A stretch of 64,000 bases of DNA from Lotus japonicus (Eukaryota; Streptophyta; Magnoliopsida; Fabales; Fabaceae): contig NC_080044.1 of NCBI RefSeq assembly GCF_012489685.1, forward strand, positions 79,842,732 through 79,906,731. Direction: 5' to 3'. A program made the translations under genes and the position numbers. Position 1 is the stretch's first letter. Each line of letters begins with the position of its first letter. This document shows positions 24,331-36,599 of this stretch, piece after piece. Under the pieces are notes generated by a model. It saw only the letters and a list, made by a program, of their open reading frames with translations. It was not told the DNA's origin and did no database searches.

Positions 24331-24792
24331 TGCTCAACATTGTTTCTTTGTATGTGGTTTCCACTTGATTCTGAAATAAGCATAAAACGTCGCAACTTTC
24401 TGAGCTTTTAAGAGACTATAACTAATTGTCAGCGTTCATTAGAAAATCGTATATAAATTTTTTCTGACCCAAAAAAAAAAGGGTTTCATAATTTATTTCT
24501 AAATTATTTAAATTTGTGTAACCAAAAAAACATTATTTAAATTTGATGTTGTATTAGTATTAAACAAGGTTAATCATTCATTTGCAAATTTCGCAACTTA
24601 ATAAATAGTGGATAATGGTGTGTTGTAAGGCGCCAAATTACGCGTGGTATTTAAACGAAAGAGTGTTGTTTATTCCTCATCCACCCATTTTTATTTTCTA
24701 CCTTTGTTTTCGTGACACACCTTTATATCTCTCTCCTTCATCACAGAGCAAAAGAAAATCAACAGAAAATTTCAGATTCTGCTGAATCTGAA

Positions 24793-27138
24793 ATGACCAT
24801 GGGGTTTGGTTTTGCAATGCAATGCTCCTCAAGCTATGGTGGCTACTCTACCTGTGTCTCTCCACAACCTCATCGATCTTTTCACGGTTAGTTACTAAGT
24901 TAGTTACTTCAACTCTCAACTCATCTTCCTCAATCAATTTGATTTAGGTTTTGTTTGGTTCAACGGAAAATCAACGTTTCTTCGCAATAGGTCACTACTG
25001 GAACGGATTCACGAGCTCACGGAAGAATCAGAGGGTGGTTCTTCGTGTTGCGGACGAGCGAAGCTCCAACTCCAACTCCAATCTCAGTTCTCAGAAGAAA
25101 AGGTTTTCTTCGTTTCTTCGTTACTATCATAGTTAGCTTCAAATTCCCCAAATTTCTGTGATCATAAATGTGGATATTGTTTCAATTTCATGTAGAAAAG
25201 TTGTGGAACATGTTTGTCTGCTGAAAGCGAAAGGGGATTTATCTGAACAGGAAGAGAGTGACATGCTTGATCATTTGTACACAACACAGTATCAAATGGG
25301 TGGCATTGTTGCAATTTCATTAGGTATTGCATTTGCATTCATAGGTGTTAGCTACATACATACATTGCATTTCTATTATACGCAGAATCGATGAGCGATG
25401 CTTGTTTGTTAATATGATGATGATGATGATGTTGTTGTTGCTTGCTTCGTTAGGTCGCATTTCTGCTGCGAATCCTGAGAACTATACGCATGCTTTGTAT
25501 ATGCGGTTTCAGGGGAAGGAATATCTTGAAAAGTTCTATCACAATCCTTTTTACTTGAAGGTTCTCGATGACCACGTAATGACTTACTGCCATGTATGCA
25601 CCAACATGTAAACACCGATTCTCTGTTCCTTTATTTTATTTTTTACTTCTTTTTCTTGTTGAGTGAGACTCCTTGGTTTTAACTTTGCCCTCAAGCTAAA
25701 CTGATTTCTGTTCCAGGGATTGATTAATGTGGACTTTGAATCCCAAGTGGATGATGACATGCTTTCTATATTTCGCAAAGGAGAGGTTGGAACTCACTTA
25801 ACTTCCTCTTTAGGATATATATTGAAGGGTTGTCATTAAATGGACATAATTGCACCTTGGTTCTTTGTATTTGATTTTATGCAGTCTCCGTTTTTCTTAT
25901 TCCAACAATGATTTTTTTGGGGTTGGGGGGGTGCTTTAAATGAATTTTGTGGTTAGGAGTTCAACCATGGAGTAGAGTTTGTGCTTTTGATATCATTCAA
26001 TGAGGATGCATTGGGTACCCTGGTGGAAGATGCATTGGCCTCTCTGGCATCATTGATGTTGGATGCTCCATCCTTGATTGTCCAATTTACTCAAGGTATG
26101 TTTCCAGTTCAACAAACTCTTAGAGCATGTTTGGTTTATTGAAAGTACCTCCACTTTGCTTTGGAAAGTGGGATCCCATATTCCCAAGCACAAAACGTGC
26201 AAGCAAGAATTTTGAAGGGTTGGAGCTTGGAGTTGAATGTGGTTGGATGTTAAAGCAAACATTAGTTGTTTTATTGAACTTGGTTTGTTGGCTCATCCAA
26301 AGTTTAATTTTTTTCTAAATTACATGAGGATTGTATGGAGAAAATCCTTGTGTCTAAGACTCTTAAGTTTTCGTATTCTACATGGGTAATTCCTATTTAA
26401 TTGCCAGGTTTGAATTTTAGTCCAAGCTCTAAGGAGTATACTCATGGAGTAGTGATACGATTTCGATCAGGTAATCTCAGTCTCAAGCTCTGTAACCGTG
26501 TTACGTCTGATTTTCTTTCACTTGGACATGTTGACTGGTTTTGGTGCATGATGGCATGTTTTGCAGTTGAAGCATTTGAGATATTTATACGCAGCAAAGA
26601 GTATAAAGATGTAAGGACCCAACATATTGTTCCATACACATTTTGACAACTTCCCTTGGGTAGTTATTTGTTATACACCTTTTGGTCTGAACTCTGAAGT
26701 ACCATACATTTAAGAGACAGATGATATCTTCACTTTCATGCCACTTCTAAATGTTTCCCTTTTCAGTAAACAATATAATATAGAAAATTTGTTTGGGATC
26801 ATACTATCAATTTCGTCATTTTGTCCTCGAAAATGACAACAATCTAGTTTGTTGGCTGACACTCTCATTTTTACTTGGACATTTGTCATTTTGATTATAT
26901 TAAATTATGAACTTATAATGAGCAGAACTGAAATATAATTTCTTAAAGATAAATATGTTTTAGAAAACTTAACTAGTACACCGTTGGTGACAATATCTCA
27001 AGGAGAACAAGCATATCAAGAATGTAAATTATATTTGGATTTGGAAAACAGGTTTGGAGATCTAAGTTCCAGACAATTGTCCAGAAATCATTATCTCTTC
27101 ATTTCTCTGTTGATCCAGTGGGAACTGAGATTATGTAG
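24793..27138 (+). CDS. Stress-response A/B barrel protein, two-domain (UP3-like)
   Basis: Nine exons (24793-24886, 24991-25102, 25196-25323, 25454-25593, 25717-25785, 25957-26095, 26408-26470, 26567-26610, 27052-27138) join in frame to 291 residues. Residues 1-68 are Ser/Arg-rich with few acids, like a plastid transit peptide. The first dimeric A/B barrel spans about 70-165: VVEHVCLLKAKGDLSEQ, SLGRISAANPENYTHALYMRF, VLDDHVMTYCHGLINVDFE. The second spans about 184-280: GVEFVLLISFNEDALG, FSPSSKEYTHGVVIRFRS, VEAFEIFIRSKEYKDVW. This doubled fold matches the plant UP3-like stress-response A/B barrel proteins, whose chemistry is poorly known. Exon 2 is read from the acceptor before gtcactactgg because only that choice keeps the frame. 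Plastid targeting is inference. Confidence 0.82.
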
Positions 27139-27610
27139 TGAGGATGATTCATGGTAATTTTTTGCTATTTACCTACTTGGCATATATGGAAGTGACATAC
27201 ATATTTCTCATATTTTGTTCCAAATGCTTGCAGGTTTTCAACAAAAGATGCGGCTTGGTTTCCTCTTCTTTTCAGGAACAGGGATGAAGGTTATTTCCTG
27301 CTTTCTATTTCAACTCATGTTCTTTTGCTATGAACTATAACTATAGTATTGGTGTCCACTTTATTTTCTGCAACATTCTGAAACTTAAATTCCATATGTA
27401 ATTTTTTTTTTCAATTACCAATTTATCCCGATAGCCATGAGACTAATTCTCTGAGACTCCGAGATCACATTAAGTAGGTAAACCTCATATGAAGTTTTTG
27501 TTGCTTATTTATATGTATTTTCTTAATACTCAACGCGTCTGGACCTACTATCTGCATAATGCTTCGCTTCGATTTTGCTATGCTAATGTCAAAATTAAGC
27601 CTATGAGTTG

Positions 27611-27886
27611 CTCTTTGTATTCTCCCTAAAGATTTTTGTATTAAATGTAATAAAATAGATTTTATGGACTTATGCTAAACTCATAGTAGGGGTGGCAAAT
27701 AGATGGATTTGAATATGGATTGTAATGGATGAGTCAAGAACAATTGATCTCTTTGTATTCTCCCTAAAGATTTTTGTATTAAATGTAATAAAATAGATTT
27801 TATGGACATATGCTTAACTCATAGTAGGGGTGACAAATAGATGGATTTGGATATGGATTGTAACGGATGAGTCTAGAACAATTGAG
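27611..27886. repeat. 138-bp tandem duplication
   Basis: Two adjacent copies start ctctttgtattctccc at 27611 and 27749 and differ at only a few positions, so the duplication is recent. The content is noncoding, with a gatggatttg-atatggattg motif. The surrounding interval 27139-28537 contains the probable 3' UTR of the A/B barrel gene, a (TA)n run near 28370-28388 and no further gene. Confidence 0.85.
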
Positions 27887-28537
27887 TGTTTGTTTGTTTT
27901 TTGGTTCAACTCAGTTGTAACGTGATTCCACGTAGGATTCCCGATTTCCAAAGCAAGTTGGCTGAACGAAACTCACTTGTCAAGTTGATTGAACGTACTT
28001 TCACGTTCAGTCCAACTGTTATACAAACGCAGTCTGAGTAACCCATCAAGGATTCTTTTTTTTTTGTCAATAGGATTCATTTAAATTGTTTCAAAAAATT
28101 CAATCCATCTATCATCTATGGCCCATTTAATATAATCCATCCACCTCATCCACGAATGGTTTTTTAATGGATGAACACGACAGAACCCTCCAAACCTTCA
28201 AACTTGTGTGCTAATTCGGGAGATAGATAACCCTCCAAGCCCTGAAGCATGTGTGCATATTGTCCTATGTCAATTTATATACGATGATAACTCAAGAATT
28301 TTGAAAAAAAAAAAATACAAAACGTAATGAAATATAATAAAATACTTTTTATTGGTTTAAATAAGAAATATATATATATATATATATTTTGAAATGTTTC
28401 ATTTATAATATTTATTCTCATGTGAGTTTTTACAGTAATTTAACCGTGACTAAAGTATATAGTATCAATATTTTATAATTCCTATACGACACATTTTTGC
28501 TACTCACATTACCATGCTTTTATAGGAGGACATACCC

Positions 28538-29549
28538 AATTAGATTTCCCACCCCGTGTTTTAGATTTCTCACCCCATTTAAAAGTGGGGAAAAACCAAT
28601 ATTGTCCCTCCGTGTTTTAGTCCGAAACTTCAACCTTCGGATCAGTACGAAACTTCATCCTTCGGATTAGTATGAAACTTCAACTTCTGGACACCTCTGA
28701 CAGATTCTACCACCTTTTTCAGCACCATTACTCCATAGCTTCACCTACCTCACCACCATTATGACCTGCATAAACTCCTCAACCACCCAACCACCCCCCA
28801 TTTATGGCTGAACACACTGTTTGGATGGGTCCTCGTGTTATTACCAACTTTGATTTAACAGACATAACAGAAGATTGATAATATGATTCATGTTTGTAAT
28901 GTTGTAACCATGTCTGTAACCATGTCTGTAACCATATTATTAGCAAGAATATTTTCCTTCAGTATTGTAACGAGGTCTGTTTGTCCCATATTATTGTCAC
29001 TGCATTTTCACGTTTCTGTCTTTGTGACAGTATCTGGTTTGAAAGATCCGAATCTTGAAGTTTCATATTAATCCGGTTTTTCAACTCTCGGACGTCTAAA
29101 AAAGGGGGGGTGGTAAATTTAATTATGAAGCAGTCCGAAACTTATAGTCCTGGATTGATCCGAAACTTAAAGTCCTGGATTGATCCGAAACTTAAAGTCC
29201 TGGATAGATTCGAAACTTAAAGTCCTGGATAACTCTTACCAAGCAGCAGAATGCAGTAAGTTAAGACCAAACCAAAAGGCATATTCATCAATTACAATCT
29301 CAACCACCACCACAATTACAAACCAAACATTTCAACCCAACAATTCGTTAGGCAAGTCCTCCAAGACGGCCACGGCACCAATCATGTTATTTTAACTGTA
29401 ACTAAAGAATCCGAACTTTTAACTCTCGGACTAGTCCAGAACATCAACCTCTGGACTGGTATGGAGGTTTAAGTCCCGGAGGGTAGTCCCGACATTTTTT
29501 TAAAAAGGCTAGGATGGCAATTCTAAAATAGGGGGTGGGAAATCTAATT
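28538..29549. mobile_element. Non-autonomous TIR transposon with subterminal arrays
   Basis: The inverted termini are aattagatttcccacccc at 28538-28555 and its complement at 29532-29549, with further imperfect pairing inward (ttttaga...). Inside the left end, three copies of a 25-bp unit around cgaaacttcaaccttcgga lie at about 28620-28692. Inside the right end, four copies of a 25-bp unit around ccgaaacttaaagtcctgga lie at about 29131-29232, followed by degenerate copies. Subterminal arrays of this kind are transposase-binding sites in CACTA and some Mutator elements. No transposase is present. Target duplication not resolved. Confidence 0.65.
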
Positions 29550-30314
29550 CCCATCTTGATGTTGGTCATGGTAGGGGCAATTGCCCCACAACATATTAAC
29601 AAATTGTCAATAGTATGTGTGTATATACCCCACAAAACCAATGTAAATATTTTTAATTATTGGTTTTAGTCCCTGTAAACTTTTTACTTATTTTTGGTCC
29701 CTACAATATACAAAAGTCATGAGGTTTTAGTCATTTATGAGGGGCTAAAAATACATTATTTTTGTATTTTATATTTTTTTTTGAAAATTTTATTTTATAC
29801 AAATAAGAGTGAATAAAATTTTACAAGACTAAAATTAAATTTCAATTTTATAGAAAAAAAAAAGATAAATTTAAGCCTATATGTAAATATTGTTTTGTAA
29901 TTCTCGTAAGACATTTTCACTATTATCATACTTTTATAAATATTTACTACTAATTTTTTAAAATTATGAAAGAGTACTAAAATTGTATTAAAATTAAATA
30001 TGTATTGTATTAGTTTTAACATGAAAGTATTTTCATAAAAAATGTTCATTCTCGTGTGAGCATTCTACCGGATAAATTGAACATTAACAAAAGTAGACAA
30101 TATATAAATACTAATATTTTTAATTCCCGTAAGAAAAGAAGAAAAAAAACCAATCGTTTCAAAGAATATAATAAACCTTCTGCCACTAACATAGCATAGA
30201 TTTTCTATATAATAGACGTTGGGCAATTTAAAAGAATAAACTTAATTTAGTGGGTAAATCATAAAAGACTACAAATTTCATTATTTGATAAGCAGTAGAG
30301 TATTGCTTGGTAAT

Positions 30315-30583
30315 TTATCTGTTATGAAGTGGGTTTGGACCCGATGGAACTTGTCGTAGAGAAACTCTATATATTGGAGGGACCGTGTCTGTGTTGGGTT
30401 CCTGTTGTTGTGTCTTTCTGTTGAAATGCCATAATGAGATTGAGAACTGCTGAGAAAAGCTGATTTTTTCTATTGGCTTGATTTCTTTGTTCATCCTCCA
30501 TCTTGCAGCCTCACAGCAGTTTGAGAAGTGGCTAATCATCAGTATGATCATTAAGATCAGAAGTGAGAGCCTTGAATATTGAA
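30315..30583 (-). pseudogene. CLE peptide gene copy 1, start codon lost
   Basis: This duplicate of the CLE gene at 31355-31630 keeps the whole precursor except its first codon. It retains most of the signal-peptide core (LILMIILMISHFSNCCEAA), the variable region and the C-terminal CLE motif RQVPSGPNPLHN, then Arg and stop. Similarity to copy 2 breaks off exactly where copy 2 has ATG GCA. Here the bases are aag gta, and the sequence beyond is LINE-derived. The next in-frame ATG would begin inside the hydrophobic core and give 78 residues with a shortened signal peptide. It is either dead or dependent on that internal start. Confidence 0.7.
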
Positions 30584-30584
30584 T

Positions 30585-30790
30585 TACCTTCCAACACGAT
30601 GACCTCGGTGTAGGTTCAGGATACTCCTTTTTTCCACGGTCCGGGGCTATGGAAAATAATCAATTCAGTACCAATGGGTTATTTACTGTGAAATCTGCAT
30701 ATCATAGAATCCAGGAACTCAATCCTCACATATTGTCATTTAACATTTTCACAAATGAATGCTTTTTTTTTTGACGGGACAAATGAATGA
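30585..30790 (+). mobile_element. LINE zinc-binding-domain fragment abutting CLE copy 1
   Basis: The plus-strand translation contains NNQFSTNGLFTVKSAYH, the characteristic segment upstream of the LINE zinc-binding region. It ends in a T/A-rich tail near 30765-30775. Its left edge coincides with the loss of homology between the two CLE copies. AT-rich noncoding sequence fills 30791-31170. Confidence 0.6.
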
Positions 30791-31354
30791 TACTAATATA
30801 TAGAAAATAATTTTAAACTCAATATCTGAATTATGATGTGATCTAAATCTTCTTGTAATTTTTTTTGAAACTATCTTCTTTTAACTTGAATTAACACGGT
30901 TTTTAACTTATATATAATTTAATGTGATTTTTTAATATATTATTTATTTTTATTTTTATTTTTATTAAAAATTTGGGTGAGTTTAAATCCGATCACCAGC
31001 ATAAGTTAAGGCATTTCTCTAGGATCATAAATCTTTACCAACACAACTCTCATATTAAAAACGGAAATCAAATAAGTGAAATTTATAATTCACATAGAAG
31101 AAATGGATATGATAAAATTAAGCTTTAATTTGCTCCAACCCTTTATTTTCTTGATTTTCTTAGACTAAATTAAATAGATTGGTAGAAGGATCAACCCTTC
31201 TACCACCAACATAGCATAGATATTCAATCTAATAATCAATAGACGTTGGGACAATTTACAAGAATAAACTTAATTTATTGGATAAATCATAAATGCCTAC
31301 AAATTTCATTAATTGATGATAAGCAGTTGAAGAAGATTGCTAGATAGTTGATGA

Positions 31355-31630
31355 TCAGCCATGATGAAGTGGGTTTGGACCCCCTGGAACTTGTCGTAGA
31401 GAAACTCTATATATTGGAGGGACCGTGTCTGTGTTGGGTCCCTGTTGTTGTGTCTTTCTGTTGAAATGCCATGATGAGATTGAGAACTGCTGAGAAATGC
31501 TGATTTTTTCTGTTGGCTTGATTTCTTTGTTCATCCTCCATCTTGCAGCCTCACAGCAATTTGAGAAGTGGCTAATCATCAGTATGATCATTAAGATCAG
31601 AGGTGAGAGCCTTGAATATTGAATTGCCAT
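31355..31630 (-). CDS. CLE (CLAVATA3/ESR-related) peptide precursor
   Basis: The gene is intronless and encodes 91 residues. MAIQYSRLSPLILMIILMIS plus the following residues to CCEAA (about 1-28) form a secretory signal peptide. A variable hydrophilic region follows, with Lys/Gln/Ser-rich stretches. Residues 79-90 are the CLE motif RQVPGGPNPLHH, followed by a single Gly and stop. The conserved Pro, Gly, Pro-Asn-Pro and Leu-His positions are all present; after processing this dodecapeptide is a secreted ligand for CLV1-type receptor kinases. Start choice: an upstream in-frame ATG 14 codons earlier would put charged residues before the signal core, so the ATG at 31630 is preferred. The motif is nearest to the CLE9/10-type PSGPNPLH group, but the ligand class is uncertain. 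Confidence 0.88.
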   Translation of the reverse strand: MAIQYSRLSPLILMIILMISHFSNCCEAARWRMNKEIKPTEKISISQQFSISSWHFNRKTQQQGPNTDTVPPIYRVSLRQVPGGPNPLHHG

Positions 31631-31639
31631 TACTATTAT

Positions 31640-32560
31640 CTTGTGAGAGACTGAAAATGTTAGCAGGATCACACAGTATCAGCAAAGAGAAGGGACTGAA
31701 TTTAGTTTGCTCCATTATGCAGGACGGTTTATCACTTAAATATGAGATCAGGAAAGCTAGCTATAGTAAAGATAGAGCCAAAACAAATTGATTTTAATTT
31801 TAATTAAATGGCCCAACTGGACATTGATCATAGATGGATTTGCACCATAGCTGGGTCTTAACGTGAATGAATAAATACATTTCTAAAAGTTCAATATATA
31901 TTTTAAAAAAGCACTTTTAATATTTAATATTTTAAGTTCTTGCAAATAGTTTTTCAATGATTCATATTTTTTATAACAAAAAAAGTCATTAAAAATATAT
32001 AATATTTTAAGAGAAACAATAATTAATTAATGTTATCATTATCTTTTTCATGTGCTTATCTAAAAAATTATACTTTTTATGTTTTATTTAAATTATACTT
32101 TTATTTGATACTTAATATAGATTTTAATTAAAAAGTATCATTAACTATATTTATAAATTTAAACTGAGATGTTAATTTTAATATTTTCATTAGCATAAAC
32201 AAAATTAATATTGTCATTAATAATATATAGTCACTAAATTATTTTGAAGGTCTCAACCAACTAACATTTATAATCATTCGCAGCTAAGGGTATGCATTCT
32301 GATTTCCAGCAAACATAAATGATAAATACATATTTACTCTTCTTTTCTTTCTTTTCCCTTTCTTTAATAAGTCAGTCATATAAATGACAATTCTGATGTT
32401 TCCTAGGTGCTGCACATTACTTGCCACGATTCAGAACAAGGTTATAGTACTAACAATTGAATAATAATGAACTCAACCATGTAGACTGTAGAGTCCTGAT
32501 TCAAAACTCAGTATGTTGAGGTCCTTACACGTGGTTTTTGCACAAAATCATCTATACCAG
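31640..32560. other. Intergenic AT-rich region
   Basis: Very AT-rich sequence separates the CLE pair from the helicase 3' end. It holds the CLE copy 2 upstream region and the helicase 3' UTR. No further coding sequence or repeat is recognised. Confidence 0.5.
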
Positions 32561-32568
32561 ATTCCAAG

Positions 32569-35500
32569 CTATCTACGAATTCTAATGCCAGGAATGTCCT
32601 TCAAACCCATTTTAAGTGCAGTTTTTCGGAAGAGAGCAGGAGGTCTCTGTAAACCAATTGATTCTGAAAATCGGTTCGCCAGGTCAGCAATAGTTGTCTT
32701 CTCCCTCCCGATTTCCCTGATGGAGTTATAATAACCAAGCCAACCATGATATGCTGCTTCTTTAATATCATCATCAATCTTTTCCATTGAATGCTCAATC
32801 TGCAAGTATAAATAGACTATATATAGTAGCTAGACAAAATAAATGTGGTAAATCACTTTTACATTCTTTATCAACAATTACATAAAGACAGGACTGAAGA
32901 TGAGTTATGAGGACCAGAATAGTATGTAATAGGGTATGCATCAAAATAGTGTAGGCATTAGAACAAGAGCGAGGTATGTTATGTACCTTGAGCTTTGCCT
33001 GTGGATCTATATCTGGTAAGGGGATTTTCTTTAGAGGGAGATCCTTGATTTCATCTAAAAAATATTCTTCCCATGGAGCAATCAACAATATGCCTTCCCC
33101 TTCTTTGCCTTCCCGCCCTGTTCTTCCAAGACGGTGTATGTATTGTTCACGGTCTGGAGGAATTCCCACCTGGATTCCACATTAAAACCAATCAATAAAA
33201 AGGTGAAATTCATACTATATTATATCCATTAGGATCCCACTTTATTGTCCAGGACATGAAGCAAATAAGTTGTTCAAAATGAAACTATTGGCCATCATTG
33301 CAAGTTTTTATTAAAATATAAGATAAACACATCAAAAGATTTCAGTATACCTGCAAGACTAAAGTAACATCAGGATAATTCATTCCACGTGATGAAACAT
33401 CAGATGAGACAAGAATCAATTGTTTGGATTCCTTAAATTCATCTGAAACGCGAGTACGGTAGAGCTGAGGTTTTCGAGAATGTATCTCCTTAACTTTCAA
33501 TTTCATTTCCCGAAGAACTTGATACATGAGAGATGTCACCATCCCACATGTACAAAAAACAATAACCTGAACGCAAATCTACCAATCAAAACCATGAATT
33601 AAATAGCAAAGCAGTTTGAAGGCTGAAACAGCAAATGTATACTAACCTTATAATCAGGTGTTTGCAAAATATGCTCCTTCAGAATATGGTGTACTATTTG
33701 AAAATGTGATTCATGTGGAGCGATAAGAAAAGATTGTTTTATCTGTTATGGAAAACCAAAGCATTAATTCCTATCAATGGAGAATTGTTATACAATTAAA
33801 AAACAATCAGTTAAAAAAGAAATATACATGAATCATAAGAATAGTTAACAAAAAACAAATGTATAGCTAAATTCTAGGCTAGAAGTCGATCAAATATGAA
33901 TCAGTTTGCATAAACCTCTCAAAAAGCATCAAGTTGAAATCAACTTCTACACCTCAACTTTTTAAGAAGCTCTCTCACCTAATTTCCCTACAAATACCTA
34001 TAAACTTACCAAGAGTTTTTTCCTTAGAAATCAATATTTACATCAATTCAAAAGCTCCCACAAGCTAGAAGTGTAATTATAAGATTATGACAACAGTTAA
34101 CTTACCTGAACTGGAGTTTCCACAGAACCCATTCCAACTGTATCAATATATTGGTGTTCCCTTTTTAAAACAAGTTGAGATATCCGACGGACCTGCATAT
34201 TTAAAAGGTTATATCGTTGATGGAATACTGCAACAACACAAACTAGCTTTTAAGAACCTGAGATCGAAAATTGATTTTAAACATTTAAAAATAAAAACCT
34301 AACCTAACCTCCTTTGGGATGGTTGCAGAAAACAGCATGGATTGCCTTTGACGGGGCAAACAATCAACAATTTTTTCTATATCCTTTCGAAATCCCAGGT
34401 CCAATAAATGATCAGCCTCATCAAGTACGAGCATCTGCAAGCCCATTAATCGTACAGATATTCCCGATTTATTCTCAACATGGTCCAGCAACCTTCCAGG
34501 TGTAGCAACAAGAATCTGCAAAATTTAACCCAAAAAATTCCAAATCATGATGCTTTGTGTGATGATTTTACCACACAAGATCAGTACATCTCTTTTTTTC
34601 CCCATTTTCCCCTCCCAGCCCTCCCCCACGTGAAAAACATAAACTTTACTCTCAATCTAAAGCCACATGGTAGGATAAGAGGTTCAGTTATAACACAAAA
34701 CCTGGCATGGATCTGAATCAAGGCGTTTTTGGTCAAGCTTAAATCGTACACCTCCAACAAGACTCTGCACCCCAATACCTTCATGATGTTTCAGCAAAAC
34801 CTTTGCTTCGGCAGCAATTTGACTAGCAAGTTCTCTGGTAGGGCAGAGAATAAGAACAAGTATCGGAGACACACGTTGAGAGGTATTGGTACTCATAGCT
34901 TTCAGAACTGTTTCAATAGCAGGAAGCTGTTTGCACTTAGCATCAGTGACAGAAAAAGAAAGACAAAATAGGACACAGAGAGTTAAAAGAACTAGGGTAT
35001 ACCAAAAAAGCAGCACTTTTTCCAGTGCCAGTTTTAGCTTTGACCAAAACATCTATACCTACAATGCAGCAGAAGTACAATCATCATCCAAACAAAATCT
35101 TTTAGTCGCAATAAACTAATAGGAGAAACTTAATAACAAGCAAAGTAGTAAATTAAAAGACTTCAACTGGACCCCCAAAAAAACATTAGAACAAAAAAAT
35201 GAATTATAATGCAATAACTTTTACAGTATGCAATTCTAGCAAGATTTGTTAATCATGACAATGATGAATGATAAATGAAACAAATGAGAAATAGAAATTG
35301 GATTGCACGAAAAGAAATACGTAACATACCCTGAAGGCAAACAGGGAGGCTAGCCTCTTGTACCCGAGTCATATGAATATAACCAGCCGAAGAAAGTGCC
35401 TTGATAGTCAATGGCGATATACCACTCTCATCAAATCTATGAAAACAAGACAACCAAATCAATAATTGCAACACTGTTGCTCCACAAAATAAGCAAACAC

Positions 35501-36595
35501 AGCATGCATATCCATCTATCTACACACTTGCTATAAGGTCTCACATTTGACTATAGATATGTCTAAGTAAGTCTTTATAAAGGGTAAAGCAATCTCCACC
35601 CCCAAGCTAGCTTTAGAGGTAGAACCCGATTCTAATACTATCAATCTATCATCACCAACACTCTCACATTACAACAATATTCAGTTTCTCAGTACCAAAT
35701 CAACACACCAAGATAAAACCATTTCTATTCTTGTTCCTGATACAAAAGAAAAGAAAAAAAAAACTGAATACCTTTTCTGAGTTAGAATGTCGTCTTGTTG
35801 TTCCTGACCCTCATTCTGGCTCAACTTCCTCTTATTAATTTCATACTTGATCAGCTCAACCTGCTCTGAAAAATCACTTCCCTCATCATATGACTTCGGC
35901 ATCACCCTCCTCTCCTTCTTCACATCATACTTCCCCAAAGAAGCAATACTAACCCCACCCATCTTCGAACCGTGACTCTTCGATTCCATTTCACCCTCAC
36001 CCTCACTACAAGAACTATCACTAGGGTCCCTCCTCCAAATTCTACGCTTGCCCGCGCTGGCATCCGAATTTCTAACCTCAGGAACAGCCCGGTATTCCCT
36101 AGCCTGCGAAAAACTCGCCAAATTCTGATTCGAATGTTGGGGTATGAGTTTGCGCAAATCAACTGGTGCTAGGTTCTGGGGTTGGGGTTGGGGTTGGGTT
36201 TGGATTTGAGCTTGGGTTTGGGTTAAGGGACCATCCTGGTGGTTCCAGAGGTCTAGTGCGCCTTCTTTCATGAAACGATCGGCGAGGGCTTTGACATGTT
36301 GGGTGGGGGAAACAGGCTGGTGGGTGGCGGAGGAAGAGGAAGAAGAGGGGGCGATGGAGGAGCGGATTTCTGAGCGGATGCGAGCGTGGTAGAGATGCTT
36401 CTCTTGTTCGAGGAGTCTTCTCTCTTTGTCTCTGGCGCGCTTCTCGTGCATGCGCTTCCATTTCCACTTGCTTACGCCGCCGGGAAACGTTCGAGGACCG
36501 CCACCCATGTTGCGAACAGCGGTTCTGAGGCTGTTGCACAAAGATAAGAGCTCCGGCGAGGGCTTTCGCCGTTGCCATATCATCCACCCCCACAT
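32569..36595 (-). CDS. DEAD-box ATP-dependent RNA helicase (RH48/RH33-like)
   Basis: Ten exons on the minus strand (36595-35772, 35436-35330, 35058-35003, 34926-34702, 34515-34309, 34192-34106, 33742-33647, 33566-33351, 33169-32987, 32799-32569) give 743 residues. The first 275 are a charged, Gln/Pro-rich extension with GGGPRTFPGGVSKWKWKRMH near the start. The core follows: Q-motif region (FDESGISPLTIKAL), motif I AKTGTGKS (318-325), Ia PTRELA (358-363), Ib TPGR, II DEAD (436-439), III SAT (467-469), V SSRGMNYPDV (about 593-602) and VI HRLGRTGR (618-625). All ATPase and helicase residues are intact. Asn replaces the more usual Val/Leu-Asp after RG in motif V. The N-terminal block and motif V variant resemble the plant RH33/RH48 group. 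Its RNA target and compartment are unknown. Confidence 0.92.
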
Positions 36596-36599
36596 TGCT

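Noticed and set aside
28883..29071. 62-codon plus-strand frame
   Set aside because: It lies inside the non-autonomous transposon and consists partly of a repeated accatgtctgta motif.
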